This document shows, in pieces, positions 33,763 through 46,050 of a stretch of 64,000 nt of DNA (position 1 is the first letter of the stretch; the number at the start of each line of letters is the position of its first letter). Under the pieces are notes generated by a model. The model was not told the origin of the DNA. It searched no databases and saw only the letters and a program-made list of their open reading frames with translations. Position numbers and translations under genes: made by a program. The stretch covers positions 39,820,033 through 39,884,032 of the forward strand of contig CM055103.1 of assembly GCA_029204225.1 (NCBI GenBank), in the 5' to 3' direction. The DNA comes from Diphasiastrum complanatum. Lineage: Eukaryota > Streptophyta > Lycopodiopsida > Lycopodiales > Lycopodiaceae.

Positions 33763-34720
33763 CAAATTCCTAGAATATCTGCATATTTCACATTTCCAAG
33801 TACCTAAGCTTCTAAATCTTGATAAGACATGAATTTGAGGCTTTGCTTCTTCAGTAGCTCAAACTAAAGCTCTGAACTACAATCAGACATTAACCTGCTG
33901 ATTATCCACCACAGTAACATTTTAACACCCTGCCATTTGCCTATTTTCCTGGACAATCTTCACCATACATGAAAAATGTCAGACAATCGTTTGCAGAATT
34001 GACCTTACAATAACTCCACACCCTTCAAATCGTTACAAAAATACATCTCAAATGTAGTAATTTATTATGAACATGATCATATTTTCAAATTCCTAGAATC
34101 TCTGCATATTTCACATTTTCAAGTACCTAAGCTTCTAAATCTTGATAAGACATAAATTTGAGGCTTTGCTTCTTCAGTAGCTCAAACTAAAGCTCTGAAC
34201 TACAATCAGACACTAACCTGCTGATTATCCACCACAGTAACATTTTAACACCCCGTAACCAGCCTTCCTGCCATTTGGCCTATTTTCCTGGACAATCTTC
34301 ACCATACATGAAAAATGTCAGACAATCGTTTGCAGAATTAACCTTATAATTCCACACCCCTCAAATTGTTACAAAAATGCATCTCAAATGTAGTAAAATA
34401 TTATGAACATTATCATATTTTCAAATTCCTAAAATATCTGCGTATTTCACATTTTCAAGTACCTAAGCTTAATTGCTTCATCAGTAGCTCAAACTAAAGC
34501 TCTGAACTACAATCAGACACTAACCTGCTGATTATCCACCACAGTAACATTTTAACACCGCGTAACCCTCCATTTGGCCTATTTTCCTGGACAATCTTCA
34601 CCATACATGAAAAATGTCAGACAATCGTTTGCAGAATTAACCTTATAACTCCACACCCTTCAAATCGTTACAAAAATACATCTCAAATGTAGTAAAACAT
34701 TATGAACATGATCATATTTT
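33763..34720. repeat. Three-copy tandem repeat of about 300-335 bp
   Basis: Units begin with CAAATTCCT at 33763, 34086 and 34422 and share blocks such as AAGTACCTAAGCTT, AGCTCAAACTAAAGCTCTG and CATGAAAAATGTCAGACAATC. The third unit lacks about 35 bp. The array lies between the probable 5'-UTR exon and the start codon of the zinc-finger gene, so it is probably inside its 5'-UTR intron. A shorter duplication (GAACATGATCATATTTTCAAA) follows at 34705-34780. Confidence 0.9.
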
Positions 34721-34795
34721 CAAAACACTTAACCAAACTTACACTACAAATATTGTGAACATGATCATATTTTCAAAAAACTTAACCAAACTTAC

Positions 34796-35070
34796 AGTAC
34801 AAATCGACGAGGCGCTAGCCTAAATCTTCAGCAGGCTGCATCGATTTGAGAGCGCAAAAGACCTGCACCATGGATAATGGATCGCGAACTCTGATCAATT
34901 TTCTTGATCGTAAAGAATAGACGAGATCGCTCGTTAAACGTTCGATCTATCGAAGAACGTCCGAATTCGAGCAAAATGCAAAAAATGGCGGGCAAAACCT
35001 TTCGTTTGCCAACTGGCAAATCCAATCAGCGGTGTGTATGAGGCCACGTAGGCGGTGAGCTTGCAGCATC
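34796..35070 (-). other. Probable 5'-UTR exon of the GRF/CCHC gene
   Basis: Inferred from a TATA box at 35108-35101 and a strong donor GTAAGTTTGG starting at 34795 on the minus strand. The stretch is clearly richer in GC than its neighbours. The acceptor would be one of the AG sites just upstream of the ATG at 33689 (for example TTGCTAG near 33709). No long open frame is present, as expected of a leader. Confidence 0.55.
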
Positions 35071-35100
35071 TGTGACCGTGACTGCCACGTCACTCAACAA

Positions 35101-35108
35101 ATATATAG
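35101..35108 (-). promoter_or_regulatory. TATA box of the GRF/CCHC gene
   Basis: CTATATAT on the minus strand, within GTGCCTATATATTTG, about 30 bp before the inferred start of the GC-rich leader. A GATTGG (inverted CCAAT) lies downstream within the leader and so probably has no upstream-promoter role. Confidence 0.55.
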
Positions 35109-35237
35109 GCACGCCAATGTTGGATTTTGATGTTAGGGGGCATTTATGGATTTTTTCGAGTGCCGGAAACATTTGCGCAGCCCTAAATCGCATTTGTTTG
35201 CGTGTTTTTGGCTCCACGTTCTCAGCATGGTAAGCTA

Positions 35238-35552
35238 TGTGATGATTTGCTAAAAGCAAGGTGCTACTCCTACATCAGTTCGAGTATTAACACATTTTGA
35301 GTTTTTAGTTTTAGCTTTTCCACGACAACGACAAGCATTTTGTGATGATTTGCTAAAAGCAAAGTACCCCCCGGCACAGGTGCCGTGGGGTCCAGGTACC
35401 GTACCAAGTGTCATACCACGCCACATGTGTCGTGGTACATGTTTGTTTTTTTTGGGTTTTTTTTACCAAAAATGACTTTTAAAAAAAAAAGGTGTCATGG
35501 GTGCCGACCTACGGAACCCGTGTCGTACCAGGTGCCGTAGTACGGCACTTGG
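35238..35552. repeat. Direct-repeat-flanked palindromic insertion (MITE-like candidate)
   Basis: The 22-bp word TGTGATGATTTGCTAAAAGC plus AA occurs at 35238-35259 and 35341-35362. Directly after the second copy is a GC-rich segment full of nested palindromes (GGCACAGGTGCC, GGTACCGTACC and, at 35532-35548, GTGCCGTAGTACGGCAC). A T-rich then A-rich centre lies near 35448-35490. The two GC-rich ends resemble imperfect reverse complements. A small foldback element is plausible but its borders are not certain. Confidence 0.45.
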
Positions 35553-36809
35553 AACTTTGGCTAAAAGCTAAGGTGAGCTTTTGAGTGAGTTTGATTATAT
35601 ACTGAGCTCTTATTGATTTTTCAATTCTTCTAAAATGTAATCTTTGTTTTTTTAAGCTTGGTTGCAATAGTGGGAAGCTATTCGAACGATTTGCTAAAGG
35701 GTGACGTATTTCTTTTAATTTAGTTTGAGTATTAATCTCTAAAAAAAATATGTAAATTTTTTTATTGTTTTTACCAATTTCAATGTCGTGCTTAAAGCAA
35801 AGATTCTCTTCATTTAGCGAAAGCCCTCTTGTATGTGATCATCGATTTTGAATGCTTGTTCTATTATTGTCAACTATTAGCACAAGCATTTTCCATATTT
35901 AGTTTATAAAACTAAATATCCATAAGCTTCACATTCAAGAAAACTAAGTGTTAGAACCACATATTCTAAAAAGTGATTTTTAAGATCCGTAGTAAGAACT
36001 TCGAATACACTCTTAACCTCCCTTGAGACTTTGCTTTTATTATTGTTCTGTTTTGTTGAAGAATGGTCTTTTTAGTGATCTCGATTGGTGACCTTTATTG
36101 GTGGTAAGGTCATCTAAGAAATTACAATGAGCATGTTCGCTTATGTAAGCGATGAAAAAAAGAAACTTCCTTACACAACACAATTGTGAGATGTGCACAA
36201 AAGAATATGGAGCGTCATTTTCTACAATAAATTGTCACATCGATCAAAAAAATTTGTTTGCAATCAAAAACTTTATTGGACATGTAGTTTTTTATTATGG
36301 AGTTTGATGGCTTACGAACAAAGTAAATTTCTCATAGATGACTTTCTGGTTTTGATCAAAAAACTTGAAGAGTCTTTTATTGTAAGTTTCTCTTTTTTGT
36401 ATAACGTGTTTTTGTTGGATTATCATTTTTTTTTTCGCATAGTCTATTATTTATATTTTCTACCTTATTTTAGGAGATTAATGTGACACAAGAATTACAA
36501 TAGCTCCTCATTGGATGGAATCTTTCATGTTATGCTATACAACAATCTTGGTGCATTGTATCATCCTGAATTTATCTTTTACTTCTTTCCAAATATCTTA
36601 CTACATTTTACCTCATTATTTTTCGTTGTGAGATTTGTTTGTTATTTTGTTATGCTTAATTTTGCTATAATTTAATGTTTTGGGGGCGTCTTGTTGGGGT
36701 TGTTCAAACCCTTCCACTAATTCACACTAGGGTCACAACTAGCTCACATAGTTCTTCTTATCTCAAGTTTAAGTTTCCCGCCTATACCATCAAAATGTTA
36801 TGAAAATAG
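35553..36809. other. Unassigned AT-rich intergenic region
   Basis: No conserved domain on either strand. A 97-codon plus-strand frame at 36193-36486 is rich in Phe, Leu and Tyr because of base composition and is not considered a gene. Confidence 0.5.
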
Positions 36810-37199
36810 GTCTTGTGGGTTGTGTGCGCACTCAGCTTGATCTTCTTGGAGGAAGTGTCGGCTGATGATCCAATCCTTGGATTTGTCATTGCTGAGTAGC
36901 AGCAGCATCTTCCTCTAACTCGCATTGTAGATTTTGAAGCTGATGACCTTGTTTCCGGTGTCAATTTCGAAGATGGAATTATTCTAACCTGCGAGGAATG
37001 TCTACAAAGGACAATCATGGATGTGCATGGGCACCTCCAAAACATTCCTTCAGAGGAAGAATTTTCTGAACTCTAGTCTCAGCTGGGATTGTCCCCTCCT
37101 CCAAGAATGGAGTTTAAAGATGACTCTACTTGTGTTCGAGGTCATTATATAGATGATGAAGACCTTGTTGTTGCAGATGATGAATTTAAATTGTGTTAA
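36810..37199 (+). pseudogene. Unidentified exon-like open frame with two in-frame TAG codons
   Basis: Reading from 36810 in one frame gives about 130 codons interrupted only by two TAGs, each where a Gln would fit, ending at TAA 37197-37199. Segments include SADDPILGFVIAE, DFEADDLVSGVNFEDGIIL, TCEECLQRTIMDVHGHLQ, PSEEEFSEL and DDSTCVRGHYIDDEDLVVAD. The composition (acidic, balanced hydrophobics, one CxxC) looks like real protein, unlike the surrounding AT-rich noise. I do not recognise the family. It could be a decayed gene exon or a transposon-encoded protein. No start codon or splice partner was found. Confidence 0.4.
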
Positions 37200-37683
37200 A
37201 ATTGCAATCAACCTAATTTTTTTTTATAGATCTACCAGTTCTTAACATATCTATCTGTTGTCTACACATTGTCTTATAATTGATAATTATTTTGTCTGAA
37301 GAAGAGGAATCAGACATCATTCAAGCACGTTCTATAGACATATTGGACTGGGCTACTATTTGAAGCCTTCTCAGAATAATGAAATATGCATTGCTCACTC
37401 CAAGTTCAGTCATGTTGAATTATGGCTCTCAAAGCACTTTCACACTACTTAGGATGACATATATTTTTGAGATCTAATAAGATCATTACCAAGACCAACC
37501 CTTAGGCATTTTAGAGCTCTTTGGCTTCACAAAATTACACGTCGTCATTAATTAATATCATTTTTTAAATAAATATTGATCAATTTTTGCACTATAAAAT
37601 ATTTTATATCTCTCTCGCACTCAAACTTTATACTTATCCATTCATTTTCTTTCTCTCTCATGCTCACCCATCGTTTCATACAT

Positions 37684-37786
<103 letters not shown>

Positions 37787-38104
37787 GAGCTCATGAGCTC
37801 ATGAATTCTATTCTATGGTTGCTGCGTTATATACGCTCTTCGATACATCATGAAATGGTTTCTCCCTTATGGTACCAACCTAGTAAAAATGCTCTACCTT
37901 GTTAAACTTGGAAATATGATCCCTTATGAAAGTTTCTTTAATTTATGGCCTAGTTGGAGGGAAACTTGTTTTCCTTGAATGGCTATGATCAATGCACATT
38001 ATAGGCATACGATCTAACGGTGGACATCTTCAAACATAGTGCATCTAGATGTACTGATATTTCTATATAAGGGAGGATGACACAACCCTAAACCCCACTC
38101 TTTC

Positions 38105-38266
<162 letters not shown>

Positions 38267-39084
38267 GTGTCTCTATACTGCGACTTACTATGACTTGGAG
38301 GAATAGATGCTTGTGAAGGAAATCGAAGGAGTATTTATGTGGGGAAATACTACGAAGTAAGGTAAAGTTATGAACAATTCTGTGGCTTAATGACCTTTCA
38401 TACATAGAAAGGTTTCATACTTATTTGTTGCGCTTCAAGTTGAAAAGCTTACATAAGTTATGATAATGTGGTTTGGTATAGCATTCTGTACTTTGAAAGC
38501 ACATTTGGAATAAGCACACCTAGGCGTTGCCTCAAGAACGATCTTTGAGCAAAATCACAAGTATGCTCCTCAAAATCATAATGATTGTTGAAGTGTTTCT
38601 AACTGCGGACAACTGCATACTGTCCAATCGCAGTAGGATACCTTGAAAGTAATTTTTTTTTATGACATGTGGGCCGTTGGACAGCGATCTGAGTATGGCC
38701 AAATCTACACATTTGAATAGAACAATTTTGTGGTTACACGTTTGTGGAATGAGCATTGATTGCACCATGCATATTACTCAAATAGCCGCCATCCTAAAAC
38801 GCGATGGACATATATCCATTAATGTTTGATAAAATCGAACACTCTTTGCTTGCATGATCATGCTTGATATGTAGTATACATATTATGCACCCGAGCACCT
38901 TCCCTCAAGCTATGCACCTTTCCAAAGAGAACACGAGTGAAATAGCAATATATCTCCAAAGTAGAGAGCAAGATAGCATAATCTCAAAAGTGTTGTGTAC
39001 ATGAGAAATATCTCTCCTCTTATAGCAAGGAGGGCCTTCCATAAGCATCCACTAACTTATGGGATTAGTTCTAAACTAGCCACT

Positions 39085-39341
39085 CTAAGGCTTCTAAAAC
39101 TTCTAACTTAGAGCTTAAAACTTTAGAAGTTCCTAACTTGGGACTTAAGATAACTTAAGATAACTTAGAATCTTTCTAAGCTTAAGTATTTTAAGTCTAA
39201 GTTTAAGTTATTTTATTATTTTAAGCTTCTACCCATGGACTTACAAAACACATGCCATAATAGAAGTTTATTGGCAAATACTCATACGTGGGCTTACAAT
39301 ACGTGGGCTTACAAATACTCATACGTGGGCTTACAATACGC
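39085..39341. repeat. Low-complexity CTTAAG/TAACTT block followed by 15-bp repeats
   Basis: From 39085 to 39232 the sequence is built of short palindromic words (ACTTAAG, CTTAGAAG, TTTAAG). At 39283-39341 three copies of TACGTGGGCTTACAA follow with irregular spacing. The block lies 3' of the open frame at 39422-39871. Confidence 0.75.
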
Positions 39342-39421
39342 ATGCCACAAAGTTCTATTTTTTTTAAAATATTTTTCACAGTGTTTGCACAGTTGCTACC
39401 CTCAGTCAGGATCAAAAGAAT

Positions 39422-39871
39422 TCATGTTGCAGCTCGTAGCTTGGGATTATTAATTAGCTTCGTGGCAAAGCCATCATGGGTGTGAGCGATGGTTTTGTCG
39501 TCGTCAAGCAAGAACTTTTTGAAATAGTTCTGGTCATAGCTGGTGCCCTTGCCATGGATTGACTCGCCAGTGTCTAGAAATCCAATCAGTTGGATCCTGG
39601 ATGGTGTGATGTCAATAGTAACGTAACTGCCATCCTTGGAAGAAATGTGAAATGAGTGGAATTCATCCGAGTAGGAGTAGGTAGCACGTATCAAACTCTT
39701 ATGCTGCTATTCAGGAAGATGGATTAGATTAAAACCAAGACGGATGAAAATGTCATTGGCTAATCGCATTGTTGCGGAATGATCCTTGATTTCCAATAAA
39801 AAGAGATTGCATGTGTAAGGTTTGGGGGCCTTACGGCGATGCAGTGAGAGTGCAGGATCTCTAGAGGCCAT
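39422..39871 (-). pseudogene. Small TATA-driven gene of unknown family with one in-frame TAG
   Basis: From the ATG at 39871 a single frame runs 150 codons to TGA at 39424-39422, broken only by TAG at 39709-39707 (codon 55, context LPE-stop-QHKS). The protein begins MASRDPALSLHRRK and continues YTCNLFLLEIKD, LANDIFIRLGFNLIHLPE, TYSYSDEFHSFHISSKDGSY and VTIDITPSRIQLIGFLDTGE. A TATATATA box lies 119 bp upstream of the ATG, an ordinary promoter distance. The alternating segment around VTIDITPSRIQLIGF faintly recalls the beta-sheet of ribosome-inactivating-protein folds, but the catalytic region is absent and I do not assign it. It may be a recently broken gene, an allele with a stop, or an exon whose TAG is spliced out. 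Confidence 0.5.
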
Positions 39872-39989
39872 GAAAATAGTAGTAGAGTGATTCTAAATAG
39901 GTCTAGAAATTTTGAAATTTTTTGAAAATTTCAACATGAACTCACTTGCAAGAATCTAGAATGAAGTCGTGGAGAGGATGGGTGAGGCC

Positions 39990-39997
39990 TATATATA
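39990..39997 (-). promoter_or_regulatory. TATA box upstream of the 39.4-39.9 kb reading frame
   Basis: TATATATA in the context GTCTATATATAGGCC on the minus strand, 119 bp before the ATG at 39871. A start of transcription around 39960 would give a leader of about 90 bases. Confidence 0.5.
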
Positions 39998-40247
39998 GAC
40001 TTTTTTCACAGCAATTCGCAAATTCACCCATAAATCATCTTCAATGTCCACGATTTCTCAGTGATTCGAAGCAGTGTTTTGAGGGTCGGCAAATTTCCTG
40101 TAAGTGATTTTTTTGTACCAAAATGAGTGAAATTGTCTGACAATACGAAAATTGGCTGATGAGAATTCGTGGATGTGACAAAGAAATCGTGCAAGTAATT
40201 TTGAGGCTCAGCGAATTAGCTATGAATTCTGTTAGTGAGGATCTAAT

Positions 40248-41415
40248 TGTTGGCTGATTCTGACGAATCCCCAAGAAACTCGACCAGAGCCACCCAAGAG
40301 CACCTCTCACCTTAGACCGAGGAGTTCTCTAAGAGGACAAGACAAACGAAGACTGAGAGTCAAGTATGAGAGCCGAGGAATGCTAGTTAGGAACGACAAG
40401 CAAGAACTGTGTAAGCCTCATGGTGAATCCCAGAAGATGGAATGACCATGTAGGAACTAGTATTTCTAGGCAAAGTAATAAATGCAAGTAGGCCCTCTTA
40501 GAAAAGTAGAGTTAGCCACCTTTTGATGGTGACATCTAGTGGAGAGCATAATTCCACTTGTAATTTTTGTAATGTAAAAATGCCACTAGGATGCCGCCTA
40601 AGAAGCTCTATTGCTTATTTAAGAGACTCCCCCTTTGTAGAAGGAAAGCTTTTTGTAAATGTATCTACTTCATGCTGAAATGAAATTATTTTCCATGAAT
40701 TTTGATGCATTCTTGAGCTCCTTGATGATTCTTGTTTCTTGAGTGATGCATTAATGATCTTGCCCTTCCATTGCCTTTGTGTGTGGTTGTGGATTAGTTT
40801 TCTTGCTTTCATAAATTAAATGCAGATTTCAGCATTCAAGTAAACTAAATAGGCTGGATTTGTGATGTAGATCTTGCATATTCTTGACATTCTTGGGTAG
40901 TCGAAGAATCAAGAAATGAATGTTTCTTGATCCTTGGACTTTCAAAATGCTATAGATTTCCTGTTTTGGTGGATTAACGTAGGACTCAAGCCTCCAAGAG
41001 ATTTGTAGCTAATAATGTGGCATAGGTCTTGCATATCCATTTACATTTTAGTTTCTTGAGTTTTTTGAAAAATTCAAGAATCAAGAAGATGGAGCTTCTT
41101 GATTCTTGAATGCTTGTAGGAGTTAGTTTTCTTGTTTTTTATGAGGAATGTGGCATGCTAGGTTAGTTTTCTGATCTTGCAAGTAGTTTAGTTTCCATTT
41201 TGCAATGATCCGTTCTAGCATTTTGTTTTTAAGTGCCATAGTAATGCCCAACCATGTTTCAAGAAGAGCTGTTTTTGGGCATTTTTGGTGTGCTTGCATG
41301 GTAGAATGATTGCAAGTGATTTCAAGAGTTCAAGAGTGTTCGAAATCTGAGTATTCGTGACAAGTTGAACCATACTACAATCCCAAGAATCTTTCTGCCT
41401 GATCTGGGCATTGTA
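40248..41415 (+). repeat. Left LTR of the 40.2-47.2 kb element
   Basis: About 1.17 kb starting TGTTGGCTGATTCTGACG. It is colinear with 46051-47196 and has numerous substitutions and small indels. Similarity stops after GGGCATTGTA. Confidence 0.82.
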
Positions 41416-41974
41416 ATAAGCAAGATATCAACAGTAAGACATGCCCACAGTCTTTGCTAACAGGTGGAATCTGCCAACCTTTTGTCCCGGTTGCTGCTTG
41501 AAGTTCTACACATCATACATCTATAATTCCTACAACACTATCCTAGAACGGATCCATACAAAGCTTCCTACATCTCCAAATCTGTCCTCATCTGAAAATG
41601 TAAGTCTGCCCCATCCTTGAACAATCAGATTTTGTTCTGTGTTACCACTCACGAAGAACAGACTTGTAAGGCGACTATCTTCAATGAGAATGCGTGTAAA
41701 ACAACATTCAAAACAGAACCTTCACCTCTGACAGAGCCCCTGCATATACTCACCTTCCTTCATCTCGATCGTGTTCCCTCCTTCAGACCTCATTCGGGCC
41801 CCTGCCTCCTCTCCTATCCTATCCTTACGCTCCTAGCTGTCCGAGCCTTCCTCCCATCTCGACCGAACGACACTTCCCACAAATTTTGATCGAATGCCCT
41901 CAAGTCCAAACTCGACCGAATCTTGACCGAAAGCCTTACAATCTAGACCAACAGCCTTCCAACTCGGTCGAGTG

Positions 41975-42440
41975 CCTTAAAAAACTGGACCGGACCCTCT
42001 CACGTTTCCCTCTCCATAAATTTCAACCGAATGCCCTCAAGTCCAAACTTGGCCGAGTGCCTTAAAAAACTGGACCGGACCCTCTCACGTTTCCCTCTCC
42101 ATAAATTTCAACCGAATGCCCTCAAGTCCAAACTTGACCGAATCTCGACCGGAAGCCTTATAATCTCGATCGATAGCAAACTCGATCGAATGCCTTGAAA
42201 AACTGGACCGGACCCTCCCACGTTTCCCTCTCCATAAATCTCGACCGGACCCTCCCCATGCCATCTCAACCGAATAAATTCCACTCACTCTCGATCGGAC
42301 CCTCTCCACGCCATCTCAACCAAATAAGTTCCAAACATTCTCGACCAATGGATTTGCCTGAAAACTCGACCGGTGACCTCCATCAATTTTTGACCGATGA
42401 CCTCCATTACAACTCGACCACCGGCCCTGCAAAAAAAACA
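41975..42440 (+). repeat. CTCGACCGA-rich tandem repeats in the element leader
   Basis: Two 85-bp units (from about 41972 and 42057) and a longer diverged third share GTGCCTTAAAAAACTGGACC and TCTCACGTTTCCCTCTCC. About twenty variants of the word CTCGACCGA are scattered from 41850 to 42450. The array lies between the left LTR and gag. Confidence 0.8.
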
Positions 42441-42925
42441 TCTTGACCGAATCCCTGTAAAAACCATTTTCCAGTCCTTTGTTCAGTTTTTCGACCCTTC
42501 ATTAAAACTCCTCGACCCTTCATTAACTTTGTTAATTTTTTTGCCCACAACTCTATTTTTCGAAGATCACTTTTTTTCAAACATCTTTTTTTGAACAACC
42601 GTTTTTTTCGAACATCTTTTTTTTTTAACATCCATTTTTTTTTTTAACATCCATTTTCTGAACCTCTTTTTCAAACATCAATTTGTCGAACATCAATTTT
42701 TGACCTAGTTCGACCCACCACATTTTTACCGATCCACTTCACTTCTACGACCCACTCTCAATTTTTCGACCCTAGACCAATTTTTTGACCCCAGTCCAAT
42801 TTTTCGACCCCATTCAAAAAAAAAAAAACTAAAATTAAAACTAAAACTAACTTACCTATCACCCAACCCCTTAGCACACACATTACCCAACCCCCTAGCA
42901 CACACATTATGCAACCCCCTACCAC

Positions 42926-43730
42926 GAAGAACGTGTACAAAACTATATTGAGCGTTTCAAGCGCTTAAAGAGTCAAGTACAAGACCAGCCCATCGAGTAG
43001 ATGCTCATCATTTGGTTCTTGGTCGGACTTCCAAGTTGGATCAGATGCGAGCTTAAATCCAATGACAAATACATGAGCCTCAAGTTAGCTATGTCTGATG
43101 CCATATGGGAGGAAGATGAAGGATCCGACATTGACGAACCTAGGGAACGGAAATCACATTGTGCAATTCATGAGTTGAAGCCGATCGAGGATACTCGAGA
43201 TCAGCTTTGGAAATCATAGCTGGAGTTGCTTAATCAGCAACATCAACTGCAGCTGGAGAAACTCACCAATGAGTTTCAAACTACTCTGAAGTCTATCCAA
43301 CGTAGTATGCCTCGTCAACCACACACTGCCTAGGTAGCTTATAGACAGAAAAAACTCATCTGGTGCACACACTTTCGGGCTACGCATCCTACTTATGCTT
43401 GCCCTTCCTATCAGCATATCCAAGCACATGTCATCCAACGATATGAAGAACAACCATCACAATCGGGACATTCCTTGCATTATCACAAATACCCCCCAGA
43501 AAATCCAGAACCACTAGCCATACAAGATGGCTATGTCATTACGCAAGGGCCAATGAACAACAGATGTTTCATCTGCAGTGAAACCGGCCATTTCATGGTT
43601 GATTGTCCAGTCAAGACCAAGTACCATGTCGAGTGTCCTGACTGTGTTAGAAAACACAGTTTCAAAGACTGTCCACAACAACCACCTAAGATCCTTCCTG
43701 CCCGACATGGCAGTTATGACTCCCGATAGG
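42926..43730 (+). pseudogene. Ty3-type gag remnant
   Basis: The retrotransposon gag core is readable with one TAG near 42998 (QDQPIE-stop-MLIIWFLVGLPSW). Another stop precedes a linker and two zinc-binding clusters near 43566-43672 (CFICSETGHFMVDC; CPDCVRKHSFKDC). Gag forms the cytoplasmic particle and the knuckles bind element RNA. It is dead because of several stops. Confidence 0.75.
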
Positions 43731-46050
43731 ATCTTTACGACAACACAACCAGAGCACTGTAGCAACCAACCGCTAAACCTACTGCTCAATCGAAAAGTTT
43801 CTTGCCAACTTCTACAACACCATGAGAATACCCAAATTGGTAGCAAACATAGACATTCTTACAAGATATGAAATGAGTCCTTGCAGGAATAAAGTATAAC
43901 CGATATTCTGTCATCTGCTACAACTTCCATCCAAGAGCAATCTCACCAGGGAATAGAAAGTTTTTCTCCCTTTTTCGCAACCTCAAATCAATCTGTCTTC
44001 CACATTCTAAGATGACTCCCAAGGCCTTATAATGGATATACTCACCAACTATGGGAATAGAAAGTCTATATAGAAATTCATTTTTATAAAACTTCTCAAC
44101 AAAGAAGTACTACGAAAATAATATATTCTCCTTCCATGCATTTCAAGTTAAATCTTACAAGATCTGCTATCAAAGATGGCAGCTTTAGTGTCACAAATAT
44201 TACCTTGTTTTTGACAAGGGCATATCAGAGTTTCTTACTCTACCACATAGTTTAAGATTGCGCTCCTCAAGATGCATTATCAATGTTGATGAATGACTTT
44301 TGTTTGACAAGTGCTCCGCAGTTTCTACTCTCTATAAAGATGGTATCTTCCTTGTTTATTTTTTGTCATTTTTTGATTTGATAGTTTTTTTTTCTAATTG
44401 CGTCTATTTTTTTCTAGATTTGTTTTTATCAAGGATAGACATTGAACCAGAGAAGTCTTGTAGCGTATCTGAAAAATGCATTTTCATTCATCTATCCATC
44501 TTCAGATCACCTTGTACAGAGTTTAGGATTTTTGAGCATATTCCAAAATCCATGCCACTTCCGAGTTGATTCTTGCATCTCACTGCCATATTAGTTTTCA
44601 AGTCGACTACAGCAAGATCGAGACAAATTAGTTAAAGTTTGTTCAATCTTCAGTCTAGTCGCAAGTTCAACATATTTCAACTGCGTGTTCCAAATGACGA
44701 TCCGACCTTGAGCATGTAGGTTGTCATTAAGAACATCCCCACCAACAGATTCTGGAAGGGGGGGGGAGAGAGTGGATCTGCTTGGATCAACTAGGATCAG
44801 TTACATTGCCAATAATACCATCAGCAAGATCGATATCCAAGGCCACAAAACCAAAGACGACAAAGACAATGCTAAAAAGACACATGGGCAATCCAAAGGG
44901 ACTCAATTAGAAGAAGTACCCCAGTCACGACGAAGATCCTTCAGCACATAGGAAGTACAAGTATTGGGAAATCATTCTTCTTCTTCGTCAACTCCCATGC
45001 CTATTCTATCACCCACACCATCAACCGATGTCACCACCTCCACCCTACCTCTATTTGTTTGCCATCATTCCACTGTTCATCTTAGAAATCCCCAGTTTTT
45101 CAAAGCCTGATAGTTTTACCGAAGCGACTAAAAGATCATTGCAAATGTCTTGCGTAGTTTACTACACTGGTTGGTCAACCAGAAAAGAAGGCAGACAAAG
45201 CAGCAAAAAGAAATAGAGCAAAGAAGCTGAGGTGGAAAGGATGAAACTTAAGCAACGGATAAGTCAGATTGATCTTGATTAAAAGAAACTCTCTAGAGCA
45301 ACAATGGTTGAATCCACTCCTATGAAGCCCAAAGAGATCCAAAAGTAATGGATTAAAAGAAAAAGCTACAGAAAAGCAAAATGATTAAGACAACAGTGAG
45401 CCTGCAGGACAAAGTGAGCACCTCATGAAGTAAGTGGTGGTCAAAACTCGACATTGCAAGGGTCCAAGGCTGCAACTGTAGAACTATCAGTTCCTTCACC
45501 CTTCCACCAAGCCTTCATCATGTTTCCCTACCGTCACCAAACCAATCGTCCAAATCTGTTCCTACCACCAATGGAAGACTACTAACCAGGATTTGTGCAA
45601 CCTACCAATCAAAGATCTTCCTCTTCTCGTCAAGGAAAAAACATCAACAAGACTAGAACTTCAACTGAGAGAATAACTGCGAAAATGCCCACAAGCCAAA
45701 TGGAGGATACAGACCTCCTAGAAGTTATTTCCTGCCAAGGAACCAAAGATGAAACCGTCAATGGCAGATACAAGTGATAAAGAGGACATGCGGGGTGCAC
45801 TCAAACATACAAGTTGTGAAGCTGTTGGGAGATCTCCAATTTTGAGAATGTTAACCACTTGCAGCAATAAGACATTCTGGTTACATTGCGGCAGATTGAT
45901 AAAGATTGGAAATAATAAGCACTTGGTTTTATGCAAGCGAACGAGGATCTACGCTTTTCCAAGTGACAATTGAAGATGCCAATGCAAAACAAAGAAATAT
46001 CATCCAATATGGGTTGCAATGGGTCCTGCAACACATTAGGGGTGGGATGA

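Noticed and set aside
35026-35259. 77-codon minus-strand frame overlapping the TATA box region
   Set aside because: Overlaps the inferred promoter and leader; composition gives no support.
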